Positions 9,093 through 17,585 of a stretch of 64,000 bases of DNA are shown here, one piece after another. Under the pieces are notes generated by a model. That model saw only the letters and a list, made by a program, of their open reading frames with translations. It did not search any database and was not told the DNA's origin. The stretch comes from Shewanella sp. Isolate11. GTDB lineage: Bacteria; Pseudomonadota; Gammaproteobacteria; Enterobacterales; Shewanellaceae. Within the stretch, counting starts at the first letter, position 1. Each line of letters begins with the position of its first letter. The stretch spans positions 186,001 through 250,000 of the forward strand of contig NZ_JAKEVF010000004.1 of the NCBI RefSeq assembly GCF_022398315.1. Direction: 5' to 3'. A program made the position numbers and the translations under genes.

Positions 9093-10448
9093 ATGTCTAT
9101 TGTCGTCGCTAAATTTGGTGGTACTTCGGTTGCTGATTATCAATCGATGCAGAAGTGTGCCGATATTGTTCTTGCCAATCCCAATACCCGAGTGGTTGTT
9201 GTTAGTGCCTCCAGCGGTGTGACTAACTTATTGGTTGAGTTGACTCAGCCAAACATCGACGATGATCGTCGTAAGCAACTGCTGAAAGATATCGCTTCAA
9301 TTCAATATCGAATTCTGGATGAACTGGGTCACCCTACTGATGTTGCCGCCCGTGTTGATACAGTGTTGAGCCGTATTAGCGTGTTGAGCGAGTCATTAAA
9401 AGAGCAACCAAGCAAATCAATTATGGATGAGTTGCTGGCTCAAGGTGAGCAGTGTTCTTCAGCGTTATTTGCTGCCGTGCTTCGTGAAAAAGGCGAGTCA
9501 GCTTCGGCGTTTGATGTGCGCCAAGTGATGCGTACCGACAGCCATTTTGGTCGTGCAGAGCCACAAATTGAACAAGTTGCTGCGCTTTGTGAGCAACATT
9601 TAGCGCCATTGCTAACTAGTCAGCGTATCGTGACTCAAGGCTTTATTGGTTCAGATGTTAACGGTGCAACTACAACCTTAGGCCGTGGCGGTAGCGATTA
9701 TTCTGCGGCGCTACTGGCCGAAGCATTATCTGCGTCAGCGGTTGAGATTTGGACCGATGTTGCAGGTATCTATACTACCGATCCCCGTTTAGCCCCTAAC
9801 GCTCGTCCGATCAAAGAGATCAGCTTTAATGAAGCGGCAGAGATGGCAACATTTGGTGCCAAGGTGTTGCATCCCGCTACAATTTTGCCTGCGGTAAGAC
9901 AAAAAATTCAGGTCTTTGTGGGTTCTAGTAAAGCTCCTGATCTGGGCGGTACTTGGATCCGTCACCAAGTCAGTGATGAACCGATTTATCGTGCAGTGGC
10001 GGTGCGCCGCGATCAAACGCTACTTAATTTACACAGTCTGCAGATGCTGCATGCTCAAGGTTTCCTTGCGGAAACATTTGCCACACTTGCTCGCCATAAG
10101 ATCAGTGTTGATTTAATCACGACCTCTGAGGTGAACGTTTCACTTACCCTAGATAAAACCGGTTCTGATTCGGCTGGTAATAGCCTGCTTAACGAATCAT
10201 TGCTGCAAGAGCTATCTCAGCATTGTCGTGTGCGTGTTGAAGATAACCTTGCCTTGGTTGCTATTGTGGGTAACAAAATTGCTTCAACCGCAGGGGTATG
10301 TCGCCGCGTATTTGAAGTGCTTGAGCCACATAATGTACGCATGATTTGTCAGGGGGCTAGCCCGCATAACTTATGTGTATTGGTCGCTGAGTCTGAAGCG
10401 GCGCAAGTGGTACGTTCATTACACGAAAACCTATTCGAAGGCGCGTAA
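9093..10448 (+). CDS. lysC: Aspartate kinase, lysine-sensitive (aspartokinase III)
   Basis: It phosphorylates aspartate to aspartyl-4-phosphate, the first step toward lysine, threonine, methionine and diaminopimelate. The kinase domain begins with the KFGGTS motif (residues 7-12) and contains GFIGSD, the glycine-rich TTLGRGGSDYSA loop and the WTDVAGIYTTDP segment. The C-terminal part (about 300-451) is the paired ACT region expected to bind lysine. The 451-residue length fits a monofunctional class III enzyme. The upstream lysine riboswitch makes lysine feedback at the RNA level nearly certain. Its TAA overlaps the ATG of the next gene. Confidence 0.97.
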   Translation: MSIVVAKFGGTSVADYQSMQKCADIVLANPNTRVVVVSASSGVTNLLVELTQPNIDDDRRKQLLKDIASIQYRILDELGHPTDVAARVDTVLSRISVLSESLKEQPSKSIMDELLAQGEQCSSALFAAVLREKGESASAFDVRQVMRTDSHFGRAEPQIEQVAALCEQHLAPLLTSQRIVTQGFIGSDVNGATTTLGRGGSDYSAALLAEALSASAVEIWTDVAGIYTTDPRLAPNARPIKEISFNEAAEMATFGAKVLHPATILPAVRQKIQVFVGSSKAPDLGGTWIRHQVSDEPIYRAVAVRRDQTLLNLHSLQMLHAQGFLAETFATLARHKISVDLITTSEVNVSLTLDKTGSDSAGNSLLNESLLQELSQHCRVRVEDNLALVAIVGNKIASTAGVCRRVFEVLEPHNVRMICQGASPHNLCVLVAESEAAQVVRSLHENLFEGA

Positions 10449-11557
10449 TGAAGCCAAAACGTAGTGCGCTAAAAGTGGGCGAGTTAGCGACTGGGCAAGA
10501 TCTTGACTTGCCCATTTTTCAGTTTGTACCACCACAAATAATCGGCCCCAGCGTCTATATTCAAGCCAATGTTCATGGCGCCGAAGTGCAGGGTAACGCC
10601 GTTATTTATCAGCTGCTTAAATGCTTAGAGCAAAGCGAAATATTAGGTAAAATAACTCTAGTACCTCTGGCTAATCCTTTAGGGATTAATCAGAAAAGCG
10701 GTGAGTTTACCTTAGGCCGTTTCGATCCTATCACCGGGGTTAACTGGAATCGGGAATATTTAGACAGTCAACTGGATATCGCAGCTTGGTATCAAGCTCA
10801 TAGTGAGTTGGACGATAATGAGTTAATTATGCAATATCGTGCTCAGTTAATCGCCGATTGCCAGCAGCGCCTGCAACTTTCTTGGGGTGTCACTACCGGT
10901 CACCGACAAGCGGTGAGTTTACAACAGATGGGACATGAAGCAGATATTGTGCTGGATCTGCATACTGGGCCTAAATCCTGTAAACACTTGTATTGTCCTG
11001 AGTACGACCTGCCAGCGGCTAAGTGGTTTTCAATTCCTTATACCTTAGCTATCCCCAATGATTTTGGTGGTGCAATGGATGAGGCGATATTCTGTCCTTG
11101 GTGGCGCTTAAGTGAATATCTAAAATCCCAGGGGCGCGAACTTAAGGTGCCTGTGTCAGCTTTTACCCTTGAATTGGGCTCTCAGGAGCATATCGATTTG
11201 GACGATGCGCAAGTTGATGCTGAAGGTATCATGGCGTATTTGAGTCACCGTGGGGTGATTGCCGATAAGGTCGATGCGGCTAAAATGCAGCGACAGGCCT
11301 GTTACCTGAAGGACTATAAGAAGTTTCATGCTCCCATGGGCGGCATGGTGCAGTATCAGGCGAAGTTAGGGCAAGTATTGGCGGCTGGTGAGCCATTGGC
11401 GCAGGTTTTACGCTTGGATCAATATGGCAGCGATAACGCGTTAACCAGTTTGAGTTTGCCACAGGACTGCGTACCAATTTTACATTTTGCTTCCGCCTCA
11501 GTTTATCAAGGGACAGAGCTTTATAAAGTGATGACCAATCTGTTTGATATTGATTGA
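10448..11557 (+). CDS. Succinylglutamate desuccinylase/aspartoacylase family protein
   Basis: This is a 369-residue zinc-dependent amidohydrolase of the M14/AstE-AspA type. The zinc motif NVHGAEVQG gives ligands His43 and Glu46, DLHTGP gives His172, and a downstream TLELGS segment carries the probable catalytic glutamate. The gene overlaps lysC by one base (TAATG), which implies translational coupling and shared control by the lysine riboswitch. That context points to a role near aspartate/lysine metabolism rather than arginine catabolism. The substrate is unknown, and an N-acyl amino acid deacylase is the most that can be inferred. A terminator follows. Confidence 0.85.
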   Translation: MKPKRSALKVGELATGQDLDLPIFQFVPPQIIGPSVYIQANVHGAEVQGNAVIYQLLKCLEQSEILGKITLVPLANPLGINQKSGEFTLGRFDPITGVNWNREYLDSQLDIAAWYQAHSELDDNELIMQYRAQLIADCQQRLQLSWGVTTGHRQAVSLQQMGHEADIVLDLHTGPKSCKHLYCPEYDLPAAKWFSIPYTLAIPNDFGGAMDEAIFCPWWRLSEYLKSQGRELKVPVSAFTLELGSQEHIDLDDAQVDAEGIMAYLSHRGVIADKVDAAKMQRQACYLKDYKKFHAPMGGMVQYQAKLGQVLAAGEPLAQVLRLDQYGSDNALTSLSLPQDCVPILHFASASVYQGTELYKVMTNLFDID

Positions 11558-11580
11558 GTTGTTGTTGAATAAACAGAATT

Positions 11581-11606
11581 AAAAAGGAGCCAAATGGCTC
11601 CTTTGT
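11581..11606 (+). terminator. Terminator of the lysC operon
   Basis: The stem AAAGGAGCC / GGCTCCTTT with loop AAAT lies 25 bp after the stop of the hydrolase gene. The T tail is short. Confidence 0.75.
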
Positions 11607-11633
11607 ATGGATTATTTCTTAGCTTATGTCTAT

Positions 11634-11809
11634 ATACCAATCGCAGTAATTATCTGATCATTCTTGCAAGTTAAAATCGCCGATAACCGTGTTGTAAATT
11701 TTGTTATTAGAATAACTAGTTACTGCAATTTACGCCTTGTTCTCGACAATTATTCCTGTGCCCATTCTTTTATAAAGCGGGCTGATCACTAATTTACTTT
11801 GATTGGTAT
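11634..11809. repeat. 176-bp ATACCAATC-ended repeat element
   Basis: The stretch between the lysC operon and asnC begins ATACCAATC and ends GATTGGTAT (9-bp perfect inverted ends). The outer about 20-28 bases of each end recur joined together at 49989-50036. No ORF is present, so it resembles a non-autonomous mobile element. An isolated GATTGGTAT also occurs at 16537-16545. Confidence 0.7.
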
Positions 11810-11828
11810 TAGATTGTTTTTAGGAGGA

Positions 11829-12290
11829 TCAAGGCTTCACTGCCCTAATGATGGGATTTTGTAGGCTGATTAGTGTTTCGGTTGATTGGATTTCATCGAT
11901 CGACTGAATTCGGTTAATCAACACATGCTGCAGTGCATCAATCGACTGACACATCACTTTGACAAAAATACTGTAATTACCCGTGGTGTAGTAGGCTTCC
12001 GTCACTTCATCCAGTGCATTGAGTTTAGCTATCGCGGCGGGGTAATCACCTGCGCTTTTGAGGTTAATGCCAATAAAACAGCAGACATCGTAGCCTAAGG
12101 CTTTAGGGTTCACTGTGATTTGCGCACCCGTGATAATACCCGCCTGTTTCATCTTTTCCACTCGCACATGAATCGTTCCGGCGCTGACACCAAAGCGTTT
12201 AGCCAGTTCGGCGAAAGGGGTGCGGGCTTCTTCCATTAGCGCCGAAAGAATCTGGTTATCTAGCTGATCACGTTGAAATGAACTATCCAT
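11829..12290 (-). CDS. asnC: Transcriptional regulator AsnC (Lrp family)
   Basis: This 153-residue protein has an N-terminal helix-turn-helix (about 22-44, ELAKRFGVSAGTIHVRVEKM) and a C-terminal ligand-sensing RAM/ACT domain. It follows the E. coli AsnC pattern closely (GTIHVRVEKMKQAGIITGA, EVTEAYYTTG, IQSIDEIQSTETL), which supports AsnC over Lrp. In enterics AsnC activates asnA and represses itself in response to asparagine. No asnA lies next to it here. A palindrome just upstream of the start is a likely autoregulatory site. Confidence 0.92.
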   Translation of the reverse strand: MDSSFQRDQLDNQILSALMEEARTPFAELAKRFGVSAGTIHVRVEKMKQAGIITGAQITVNPKALGYDVCCFIGINLKSAGDYPAAIAKLNALDEVTEAYYTTGNYSIFVKVMCQSIDALQHVLINRIQSIDEIQSTETLISLQNPIIRAVKP

Positions 12291-12305
12291 AAGTAATTAA
12301 TCGTC

Positions 12306-12325
12306 AATCAATAATATTGTTGATT
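12306..12325. promoter_or_regulatory. Probable AsnC operator
   Basis: A 20-bp near-palindrome AATCAATAATATTGTTGATT (18 of 20 symmetric) lies 16 bases upstream of the asnC start. Lrp/AsnC regulators commonly bind such AT-rich dyads and repress themselves. No binding data are available here. Confidence 0.5.
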
Positions 12326-12412
12326 AATTTACGGTATTTTTTATCAAACGGCTAATAAAATGGCGTATTTTATTCGTAGATCACGATTTTTCATTGAGCG
12401 GTATTATTAGAT

Positions 12413-13090
12413 TTACTGAAGTTCAGTAGTCTCTACAAACGGGATTTCGGTAGCGAAGGTCATAGTTTCGCCGCTGTAGGGGTGTTTGATGGTTAATGAC
12501 TGGGCGTGCAATAGCAGGCGAGGTGCTAGGCTTTTAGCCAATGGATCGGCATAAAAGTTGTCTCCCAGAATAGGGTGTCCCAATGCCATAGTATGCACCC
12601 TAAGTTGATGGGAACGCCCAGTTATTGGAGTAAGCTTGACTAAGGTTGAACGTTTGGCGCGGCTTATCACTTCAAACAGTGTGGTCGAAGGCTTACCTAT
12701 GTCATGGTCTACTTTCTGTTTTGGGCGATTAGGCCAATCACAAATTAACGGGAAATCTATACTGCCAGCCTCGGCTTTGACATGGCCAGCGACCCGAGCG
12801 TAATAGGTTTTCGCCGTTTCTCTCTCTCTAAACTGGCGCTTCAATTCACGCTCTGCACTGCGTCTGAGCGCGACAACTATGATGCCTGAGGTTGCCATAT
12901 CGAGACGATGAACAATCTGTGCGTTGGGATGATCTCTTAACACCCGTGAGTAGACACTGTCATGATAGGCCGCTTCGCGCCCAGGCACAGATAATAAGCC
13001 TGAAGGTTTGTTGACCACTAAAATATCTTTGTCTTGATGGATGATATCGAGCCAAGGGGTCGTGGGAGGATTGTAGTGGAAGTCGGCCAT
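12413..13090 (-). CDS. rluA: Dual-specificity pseudouridine synthase RluA
   Basis: It isomerises uridine to pseudouridine at 23S rRNA position 746 and tRNA position 32. The 225-residue length matches RluA. The catalytic motif HRLDMATSG puts the nucleophile at Asp64, as in E. coli RluA. GRSHQLRVH and a C-terminal LLLHA segment complete the family pattern. It has no S4 RNA-binding domain, unlike RluC and RluD. The start ATG begins MADFHYNPPTTPWLDI. Confidence 0.93.
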   Translation of the reverse strand: MADFHYNPPTTPWLDIIHQDKDILVVNKPSGLLSVPGREAAYHDSVYSRVLRDHPNAQIVHRLDMATSGIIVVALRRSAERELKRQFRERETAKTYYARVAGHVKAEAGSIDFPLICDWPNRPKQKVDHDIGKPSTTLFEVISRAKRSTLVKLTPITGRSHQLRVHTMALGHPILGDNFYADPLAKSLAPRLLLHAQSLTIKHPYSGETMTFATEIPFVETTELQ

Positions 13091-13164
13091 AGTCAGTTTA
13101 TCTATAAATCAGCGGCAGCAAAGATACCTGTTACTGCTGCTAGTCGCAACTAAATGCTCATCAA

Positions 13165-13452
13165 TTAAAGGCTGTGACCATTGATATGCATAATGGCGAA
13201 GGTCCACACCACAAATGCCAGTGACAGATGAATAAAGGCGTAAATCGATTGATCTAACTTTTCCATCCCTTTGGCCGACCAGATCAAATGGCCATGCAGT
13301 AAAATCACTAGCGGAAACAGCATAAATAGCGGGTAAAAACCTATAGGGTTAGCATCGCCCAAAATCGGTCGAGACAGTAATGACCATACCACCATAAATG
13401 CAGTGATAAGCGGTGGTGCAGCGAGTCGGTACTGTTCTGGATAGGGAAACAT
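13165..13452 (-). CDS. Small inner-membrane protein, unknown function
   Basis: This 95-residue protein has about three hydrophobic segments (around residues 12-28, 40-56 and 68-88), so it is an integral membrane protein. The start at 13452 was chosen because AAAAGGA precedes that ATG at good spacing. The in-frame ATG at 13476 would make the ribosome site part of the coding sequence. It lies between rluA and a methyltransferase gene on the same strand. No family was recognised. Confidence 0.65.
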   Translation of the reverse strand: MFPYPEQYRLAAPPLITAFMVVWSLLSRPILGDANPIGFYPLFMLFPLVILLHGHLIWSAKGMEKLDQSIYAFIHLSLAFVVWTFAIMHINGHSL

Positions 13453-13527
13453 CTTGCATCCTTTTGGGTATGTCATCTCAACAGTAATCCATTGATGATT
13501 GCTATTGATATAAGGCGATAATCCAGC

Positions 13528-14073
13528 TTACTTTTGTGCGATAAGTTGCGCTTTAAAGCAAGGCTTATCTTCACAGCCTACATTACCTTCAAAATAGTGC
13601 AAAGGGGCAAATTGTTCGAACTGCTGTAACAGTTCCTTGGGCTTGAGTAAAAAGTGCGGGTTTTTGGGGCGCCCATGGAGGGCTTGCTCGTTGATAAAAG
13701 TCTCGTAAACGATAAAGCCACCGGGTTTGATAGCCTGTTTAATTTGCTCGAATAGGGGACGATGTAAATAGTTAAATACCAATATCAGATCATATTGATT
13801 GGCAGCTAAGTATTCCGCTTTTGCGACTTCAAGTGCGGGAGTGTCAGTTTCAAGATCCACACATAGCTGCAGACAGTTTGCTGGTATGGGTTCAAGACGG
13901 CTTAAATCTCTATCGATAAAGGTCACTTGCGCGCCTGTCTCGGCTAGATATAAACCATTACGGCCGCTGCCACAGGCTAAATCGAGCACTCGGCTTTGAT
14001 CATCTAAATTTAATTGGTGTAGATGTTGGCTGAGTAGTGTTGCAGGCTCAGCCTTTAATCTCTTTTTTTCCAT
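13528..14073 (-). CDS. Class I SAM-dependent methyltransferase
   Basis: This 181-residue protein has the Rossmann SAM-binding motif VLDLACGSGRNGLYLA (about 29-44), an acidic residue after strand 2 (FIDRD) and an LILVFNYLHRPL motif-IV-like segment. The overall shape resembles small TehB-like or thiopurine-type methyltransferases, but the substrate is not evident. Its start lies inside the end of the upstream membrane-protein gene (26-base overlap), which indicates translational coupling. Confidence 0.82.
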   Translation of the reverse strand: MEKKRLKAEPATLLSQHLHQLNLDDQSRVLDLACGSGRNGLYLAETGAQVTFIDRDLSRLEPIPANCLQLCVDLETDTPALEVAKAEYLAANQYDLILVFNYLHRPLFEQIKQAIKPGGFIVYETFINEQALHGRPKNPHFLLKPKELLQQFEQFAPLHYFEGNVGCEDKPCFKAQLIAQK

Positions 14074-14458
14074 CGATTCTTCGCCTATGGATAATTGAAT
14101 AGTGTCTTAGGCCAGCTGGACCGTGAGACACCACCACCGAAAGCAAGACAATAATGATCACCAGCTCATGTTGATAACTGGCTAATGGAATAAACAGTAG
14201 CAGAAGTCCCAACTTCACCAGCGTTAGAACGCCTTTGAGTTGGATTAACCATCGCCAATCACGGATGATTTCCCATAGCATCAATAGCGCGCCTGTGACC
14301 ATTGCTAGCATCCAGTAGTGGGTCCACGTTTGATTCACTGCATCAAGAATAATGCCGCCGCCAGCACCGACGACACCGAGAATATGTAAGGCACGTAAAC
14401 TGGTTTTACTAAGGCGTTGCAGCCAAAACTGCTTTTCGGAAATTGCTTGGCGTCCCAT
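14048..14458 (-). CDS. Small integral membrane protein
   Basis: This 136-residue protein has three or four hydrophobic segments between residues 20 and 115 (HILGVVGAGGGI, MLAMVTGALLML, LGLLLLFIPLAS, LVIIIVLLSVVVS). A basic C-terminal tail (HRRRIDGKK) is probably cytoplasmic. It is the first gene of a two-gene unit with the overlapping methyltransferase. No known family was recognised and no function is assigned. Confidence 0.65.
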   Translation of the reverse strand: MGRQAISEKQFWLQRLSKTSLRALHILGVVGAGGGIILDAVNQTWTHYWMLAMVTGALLMLWEIIRDWRWLIQLKGVLTLVKLGLLLLFIPLASYQHELVIIIVLLSVVVSHGPAGLRHYSIIHRRRIDGKKEIKG

Positions 14459-14706
14459 CTGTGCTATCAGTTAGTTAGGTTTAAAAATTAGCTTATCAGG
14501 AAACAGGCTTAAAACACATTTGAAAACTCAGGCTCTAGTTTGATTATGTTGAAATTGTGGGTTGGGCAGCATTTATTCACATCTCCTGTCACACTTCTTA
14601 GATGAATCGTTCAATCCCCACTTAGCCTTGGTTATACTAGAAAAAACAGCATTAAATCGTGCTATAGCAAGCTCAATATTGGCACTAATAACATTAGGTG
14701 ATGAAA

Positions 14707-15696
14707 ATGAAGATAGGATTTTTTAGTTCCAAGCATTATGACATGGAGCACTTCAACCGAACTAATAAGGCGTTTGGCGCGCATATCGAGTATTTTGATT
14801 CACGCCTGTGCATGAAGACGGTGAAATTGGCTTTAGGTTATGAAGTGATCTGCGCCTTCGTGAATGATTCGCTTAATGAAGAAGTATTGACTGAGCTAGC
14901 TCAAAATGGCACTAAAATCATTGCTATGCGCTGTGCAGGGTTTAATAACGTTGACTTGGATGCCGCTAAAGCATTGGGCTTAAAAGTGGTGAATGTTCCT
15001 GCCTATTCGCCAGAGTCTGTGGCTGAACATACCGTCGCCTTGATGTTGACCCTTAATCGTAAAGTGCATAAAGCTTATCAGCGTACCCGAGATGCCAACT
15101 TCTCATTAGAAGGGCTGGTGGGATTCAACATGTTTGGCCGTACTGTTGGGGTGATTGGTACTGGTAAAATCGGCGTGGCGACGATTAAAATTTTGCAAGG
15201 TTTCGGCTGTAAGGTCATAGCCTATGATCCCTTTCCGAATCAGGCCGTTATCGATTTAGGCATTGAGTACTGTAGTTTGGATGAGCTTTATCCGCAGAGT
15301 GACATCATCAGTTTACACTGTCCTTTGACTAAAGATAATCACCATTTGTTGAACCAAGAGAGTTTCAACAAGATGAAATCTAAGGTGATGGTCATTAACA
15401 CCAGCCGTGGTGGTTTGCTTAATGCCATCGACGCCATGGAAGCGTTAAAAACCGGTAAAATTGGCTCATTGGGACTAGACGTATACGAGAACGAGAAAGA
15501 TCTGTTCTTTGAAGATAAGTCTAATGAGATGATTCAAGATGATGTGTTTAGACGCCTATCGGCTTGTCATAATGTGATTTTTACTGGTCACCAAGCGTTC
15601 CTTACCGAAGAAGCGCTCGGTGCGATTGCCCACACTAGCTTGAGTAATATCCAGCAGCTTATCAATGGTGAGCCTTGTCCAAACCAGTTGTTTTAA
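14707..15696 (+). CDS. ldhA: Fermentative D-lactate dehydrogenase
   Basis: This NADH-dependent D-2-hydroxyacid dehydrogenase reduces pyruvate to D-lactate. The start at 14707 gives 329 residues, the same as E. coli LdhA, and the expected N-terminus MKIGFFSSKHYD. It has AGGTGA five bases upstream, better than the GTG/ATG at 14698-14701. The nucleotide-binding motif GTGKIG is at 151-156. NTSRGG (substrate arginine) and TGHQAFLT (catalytic histidine) are present. A 9-bp-stem hairpin (15701-15724) follows the stop but lacks a T tail. Confidence 0.93.
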   Translation: MKIGFFSSKHYDMEHFNRTNKAFGAHIEYFDSRLCMKTVKLALGYEVICAFVNDSLNEEVLTELAQNGTKIIAMRCAGFNNVDLDAAKALGLKVVNVPAYSPESVAEHTVALMLTLNRKVHKAYQRTRDANFSLEGLVGFNMFGRTVGVIGTGKIGVATIKILQGFGCKVIAYDPFPNQAVIDLGIEYCSLDELYPQSDIISLHCPLTKDNHHLLNQESFNKMKSKVMVINTSRGGLLNAIDAMEALKTGKIGSLGLDVYENEKDLFFEDKSNEMIQDDVFRRLSACHNVIFTGHQAFLTEEALGAIAHTSLSNIQQLINGEPCPNQLF

Positions 15697-15738
15697 ATTG
15701 AGTTAAAACAGACGGGTTTTAACTGACAAGCATGTCCT

Positions 15739-15774
15739 AGGCTGATAAATTAGAGCTTGAAAGTTTATCAGCCT
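15739..15774 (+). promoter_or_regulatory. Hairpin directly before the hydrolase ribosome-binding site
   Basis: A perfect 11-bp inverted repeat AGGCTGATAAA / TTTATCAGCCT with a 14-base loop ends one base before GAGGG, the ribosome-binding sequence of the next gene. In the mRNA it would be a stable stem beside the translation start. Alternatively it is a bound operator. Confidence 0.5.
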
Positions 15775-15786
15775 GAGGGCATGAAT

Positions 15787-16524
15787 ATGATGGTTAAACA
15801 GCAAGTTCACGATATTGATACCCCCACAGGGCTGATGAGATGTTATCTCTACCGTCCCGATGCAGAAGGGGCGTTCTCAACCATTATTTTTTATTCAGAA
15901 ATCTTCCAGCAAACAGCCCCAATAGCCCGCGCGGCGACCATGTTAGCTGGCCATGGTTTTGTGGTTTTAGTGCCTGAAGTATTCCATGAACTTAATCCTA
16001 TCGGCACCGTATTAGCTTATGATGAGGCGGGCAAAGATAAAGGTAATCTCGATAAATTCACTAAATACTTAGAGCATCACGATAGTGATACTCAGGCCTT
16101 AGTCGAGTTTGCTCACCGTCAGCCATTTTGTACCAGCCATGTTGGTGCCATGGGCGTGTGTATCGGCGGTCACCTGGCTTATCGTGCGGCGTTAAATGAT
16201 GATGTTTTAGGCGCTTTCTGTCTTTATCCTACCGATATTCACTCTAATACCTTGCCTTGTAATCAAGATAATGACTCTCTGACTCGCACCTGTGATATTC
16301 AGGGGGAGTTGGTGATGGTGTTTGGTAAGCAAGACCCGCATGTGCCAGAGGCGGGTCGTAATACTATTCATAGCCAATTGATTAAAACGGGTCGCCGTTT
16401 TACTTGGCTAGAGGTGAATGCCCAGCATGCCTTTATGCGTGACGAGGGAGACAGATATGATCCGCAGTTGGCGCTGCAGATGTATCAACAAGCGATCGCT
16501 TTTTTCCATCGTGTGCTGCGTTAA
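15787..16524 (+). CDS. Dienelactone hydrolase family protein
   Basis: This cytoplasmic alpha/beta-hydrolase has 245 residues. The nucleophile is a cysteine in GVCIGGH, as in dienelactone hydrolases, with an Asp in GKQDPH and a His in NAQHAFM completing the triad. The start at 15787 lies seven bases after GAGGG. An upstream in-frame TTG (15757) falls within the hairpin loop and is unlikely. The substrate is unknown. It ends 20 bases from the convergent CorA/ZntB gene. Confidence 0.83.
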   Translation: MMVKQQVHDIDTPTGLMRCYLYRPDAEGAFSTIIFYSEIFQQTAPIARAATMLAGHGFVVLVPEVFHELNPIGTVLAYDEAGKDKGNLDKFTKYLEHHDSDTQALVEFAHRQPFCTSHVGAMGVCIGGHLAYRAALNDDVLGAFCLYPTDIHSNTLPCNQDNDSLTRTCDIQGELVMVFGKQDPHVPEAGRNTIHSQLIKTGRRFTWLEVNAQHAFMRDEGDRYDPQLALQMYQQAIAFFHRVLR

Positions 16525-16544
16525 AGATGTTATACAGATTGGTA

Positions 16545-17516
16545 TTACAACCACTTTCGTTTTCTGAATAGCCAGATCAAAACCGCAGTAATAGAGAGCA
16601 TGACTCCCCAAACTATAAAGTATCCATCTTTATGTTTTAACTCGGGAATATATTCGAAATTCATGCCGTAAATACCGGCTATGAAGGTCAGTGGCACAAA
16701 AATAGCGGTAATAATGGTTAACACTTTCATGATGTTATTTAGTCTGTGTGCGCTGATAGAAATATAACCGTCGATGAGATCGCTAGAGACTTGATAGAAC
16801 AGGTCTGCCAAACTGGCGGCACGGTGTTGATGTTCACACACATCATAAATTTCATGGGCTAAGCTGCTATCAAACGGCACTGAGGGCTCATTGCGTAGCG
16901 TATCGAACAGCTCAACATGATAATGAAAGTTACGTCTTAATCGGGTGAGATCTGTCTTGTACAATACGACTTCAGAAAGAATCTTATCATCTGCAGTTGT
17001 GAGCATTACCGCTTCTAACTCTTCTAAGCGTGCTTCTAAATCGAACAGGATTTTATGGTAACGCTTAACCACGAAACGGCTGATTTTCAGCGCTATGCCA
17101 CCGGTTCCATTGGCAAAGGATATTTCACCTTTCTCAACCGCATTCATCGCTCGCTCGATACTTAATGAACGCTCTAAATGGCGGGTAATAATAAAGCGTT
17201 CGCTGACAAACAGCGCCAGCAGGATATTGTCACAGTTAATAGAATCTGAATCGGCAGACAGACCACGCAGCACCATGAAGGTGTGATCGTCAAAGTCTTC
17301 AATTTTGGGGGGGTGACGATCGCGGGAGGCATCTTGCAGTGCGAGGTGATGTAAGCCAAAGGTTTGTTGTAGCATGGTTTGCAGCGTTGGCGTGAGTTCG
17401 CCTTCGATATTGAGCCACAGCACGGCATCATCACTTTGCTTCCAACTGGCAATATTGGCTTCAGCGCCCTTGCTGAGCGATTGATCTTTAGGGTTGTAGA
17501 GTAAGGTTGTTAACAT
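16545..17516 (-). CDS. CorA family divalent cation transporter (ZntB-like)
   Basis: This 323-residue inner-membrane protein has a large cytoplasmic N-terminal domain, a long helical region, then two C-terminal membrane segments (about 260-282 and 298-316). The signature GMN is at residues 284-286 (IYGMNF), followed by the periplasmic loop and the basic tail RKRKWL. The N-terminal LNIEG and SRDRHPPKIEDFDDH segments resemble ZntB-type members more than Mg-specific CorA. The substrate could be Mg, Co, Ni or Zn. Confidence 0.87.
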   Translation of the reverse strand: MLTTLLYNPKDQSLSKGAEANIASWKQSDDAVLWLNIEGELTPTLQTMLQQTFGLHHLALQDASRDRHPPKIEDFDDHTFMVLRGLSADSDSINCDNILLALFVSERFIITRHLERSLSIERAMNAVEKGEISFANGTGGIALKISRFVVKRYHKILFDLEARLEELEAVMLTTADDKILSEVVLYKTDLTRLRRNFHYHVELFDTLRNEPSVPFDSSLAHEIYDVCEHQHRAASLADLFYQVSSDLIDGYISISAHRLNNIMKVLTIITAIFVPLTFIAGIYGMNFEYIPELKHKDGYFIVWGVMLSITAVLIWLFRKRKWL

Positions 17517-17585
17517 GCTTGCACCTCATCAATGGGGCGTTATTCGGTCACAAGTTATGACTGAAAGTTGAGTCCAGCACAGCGC

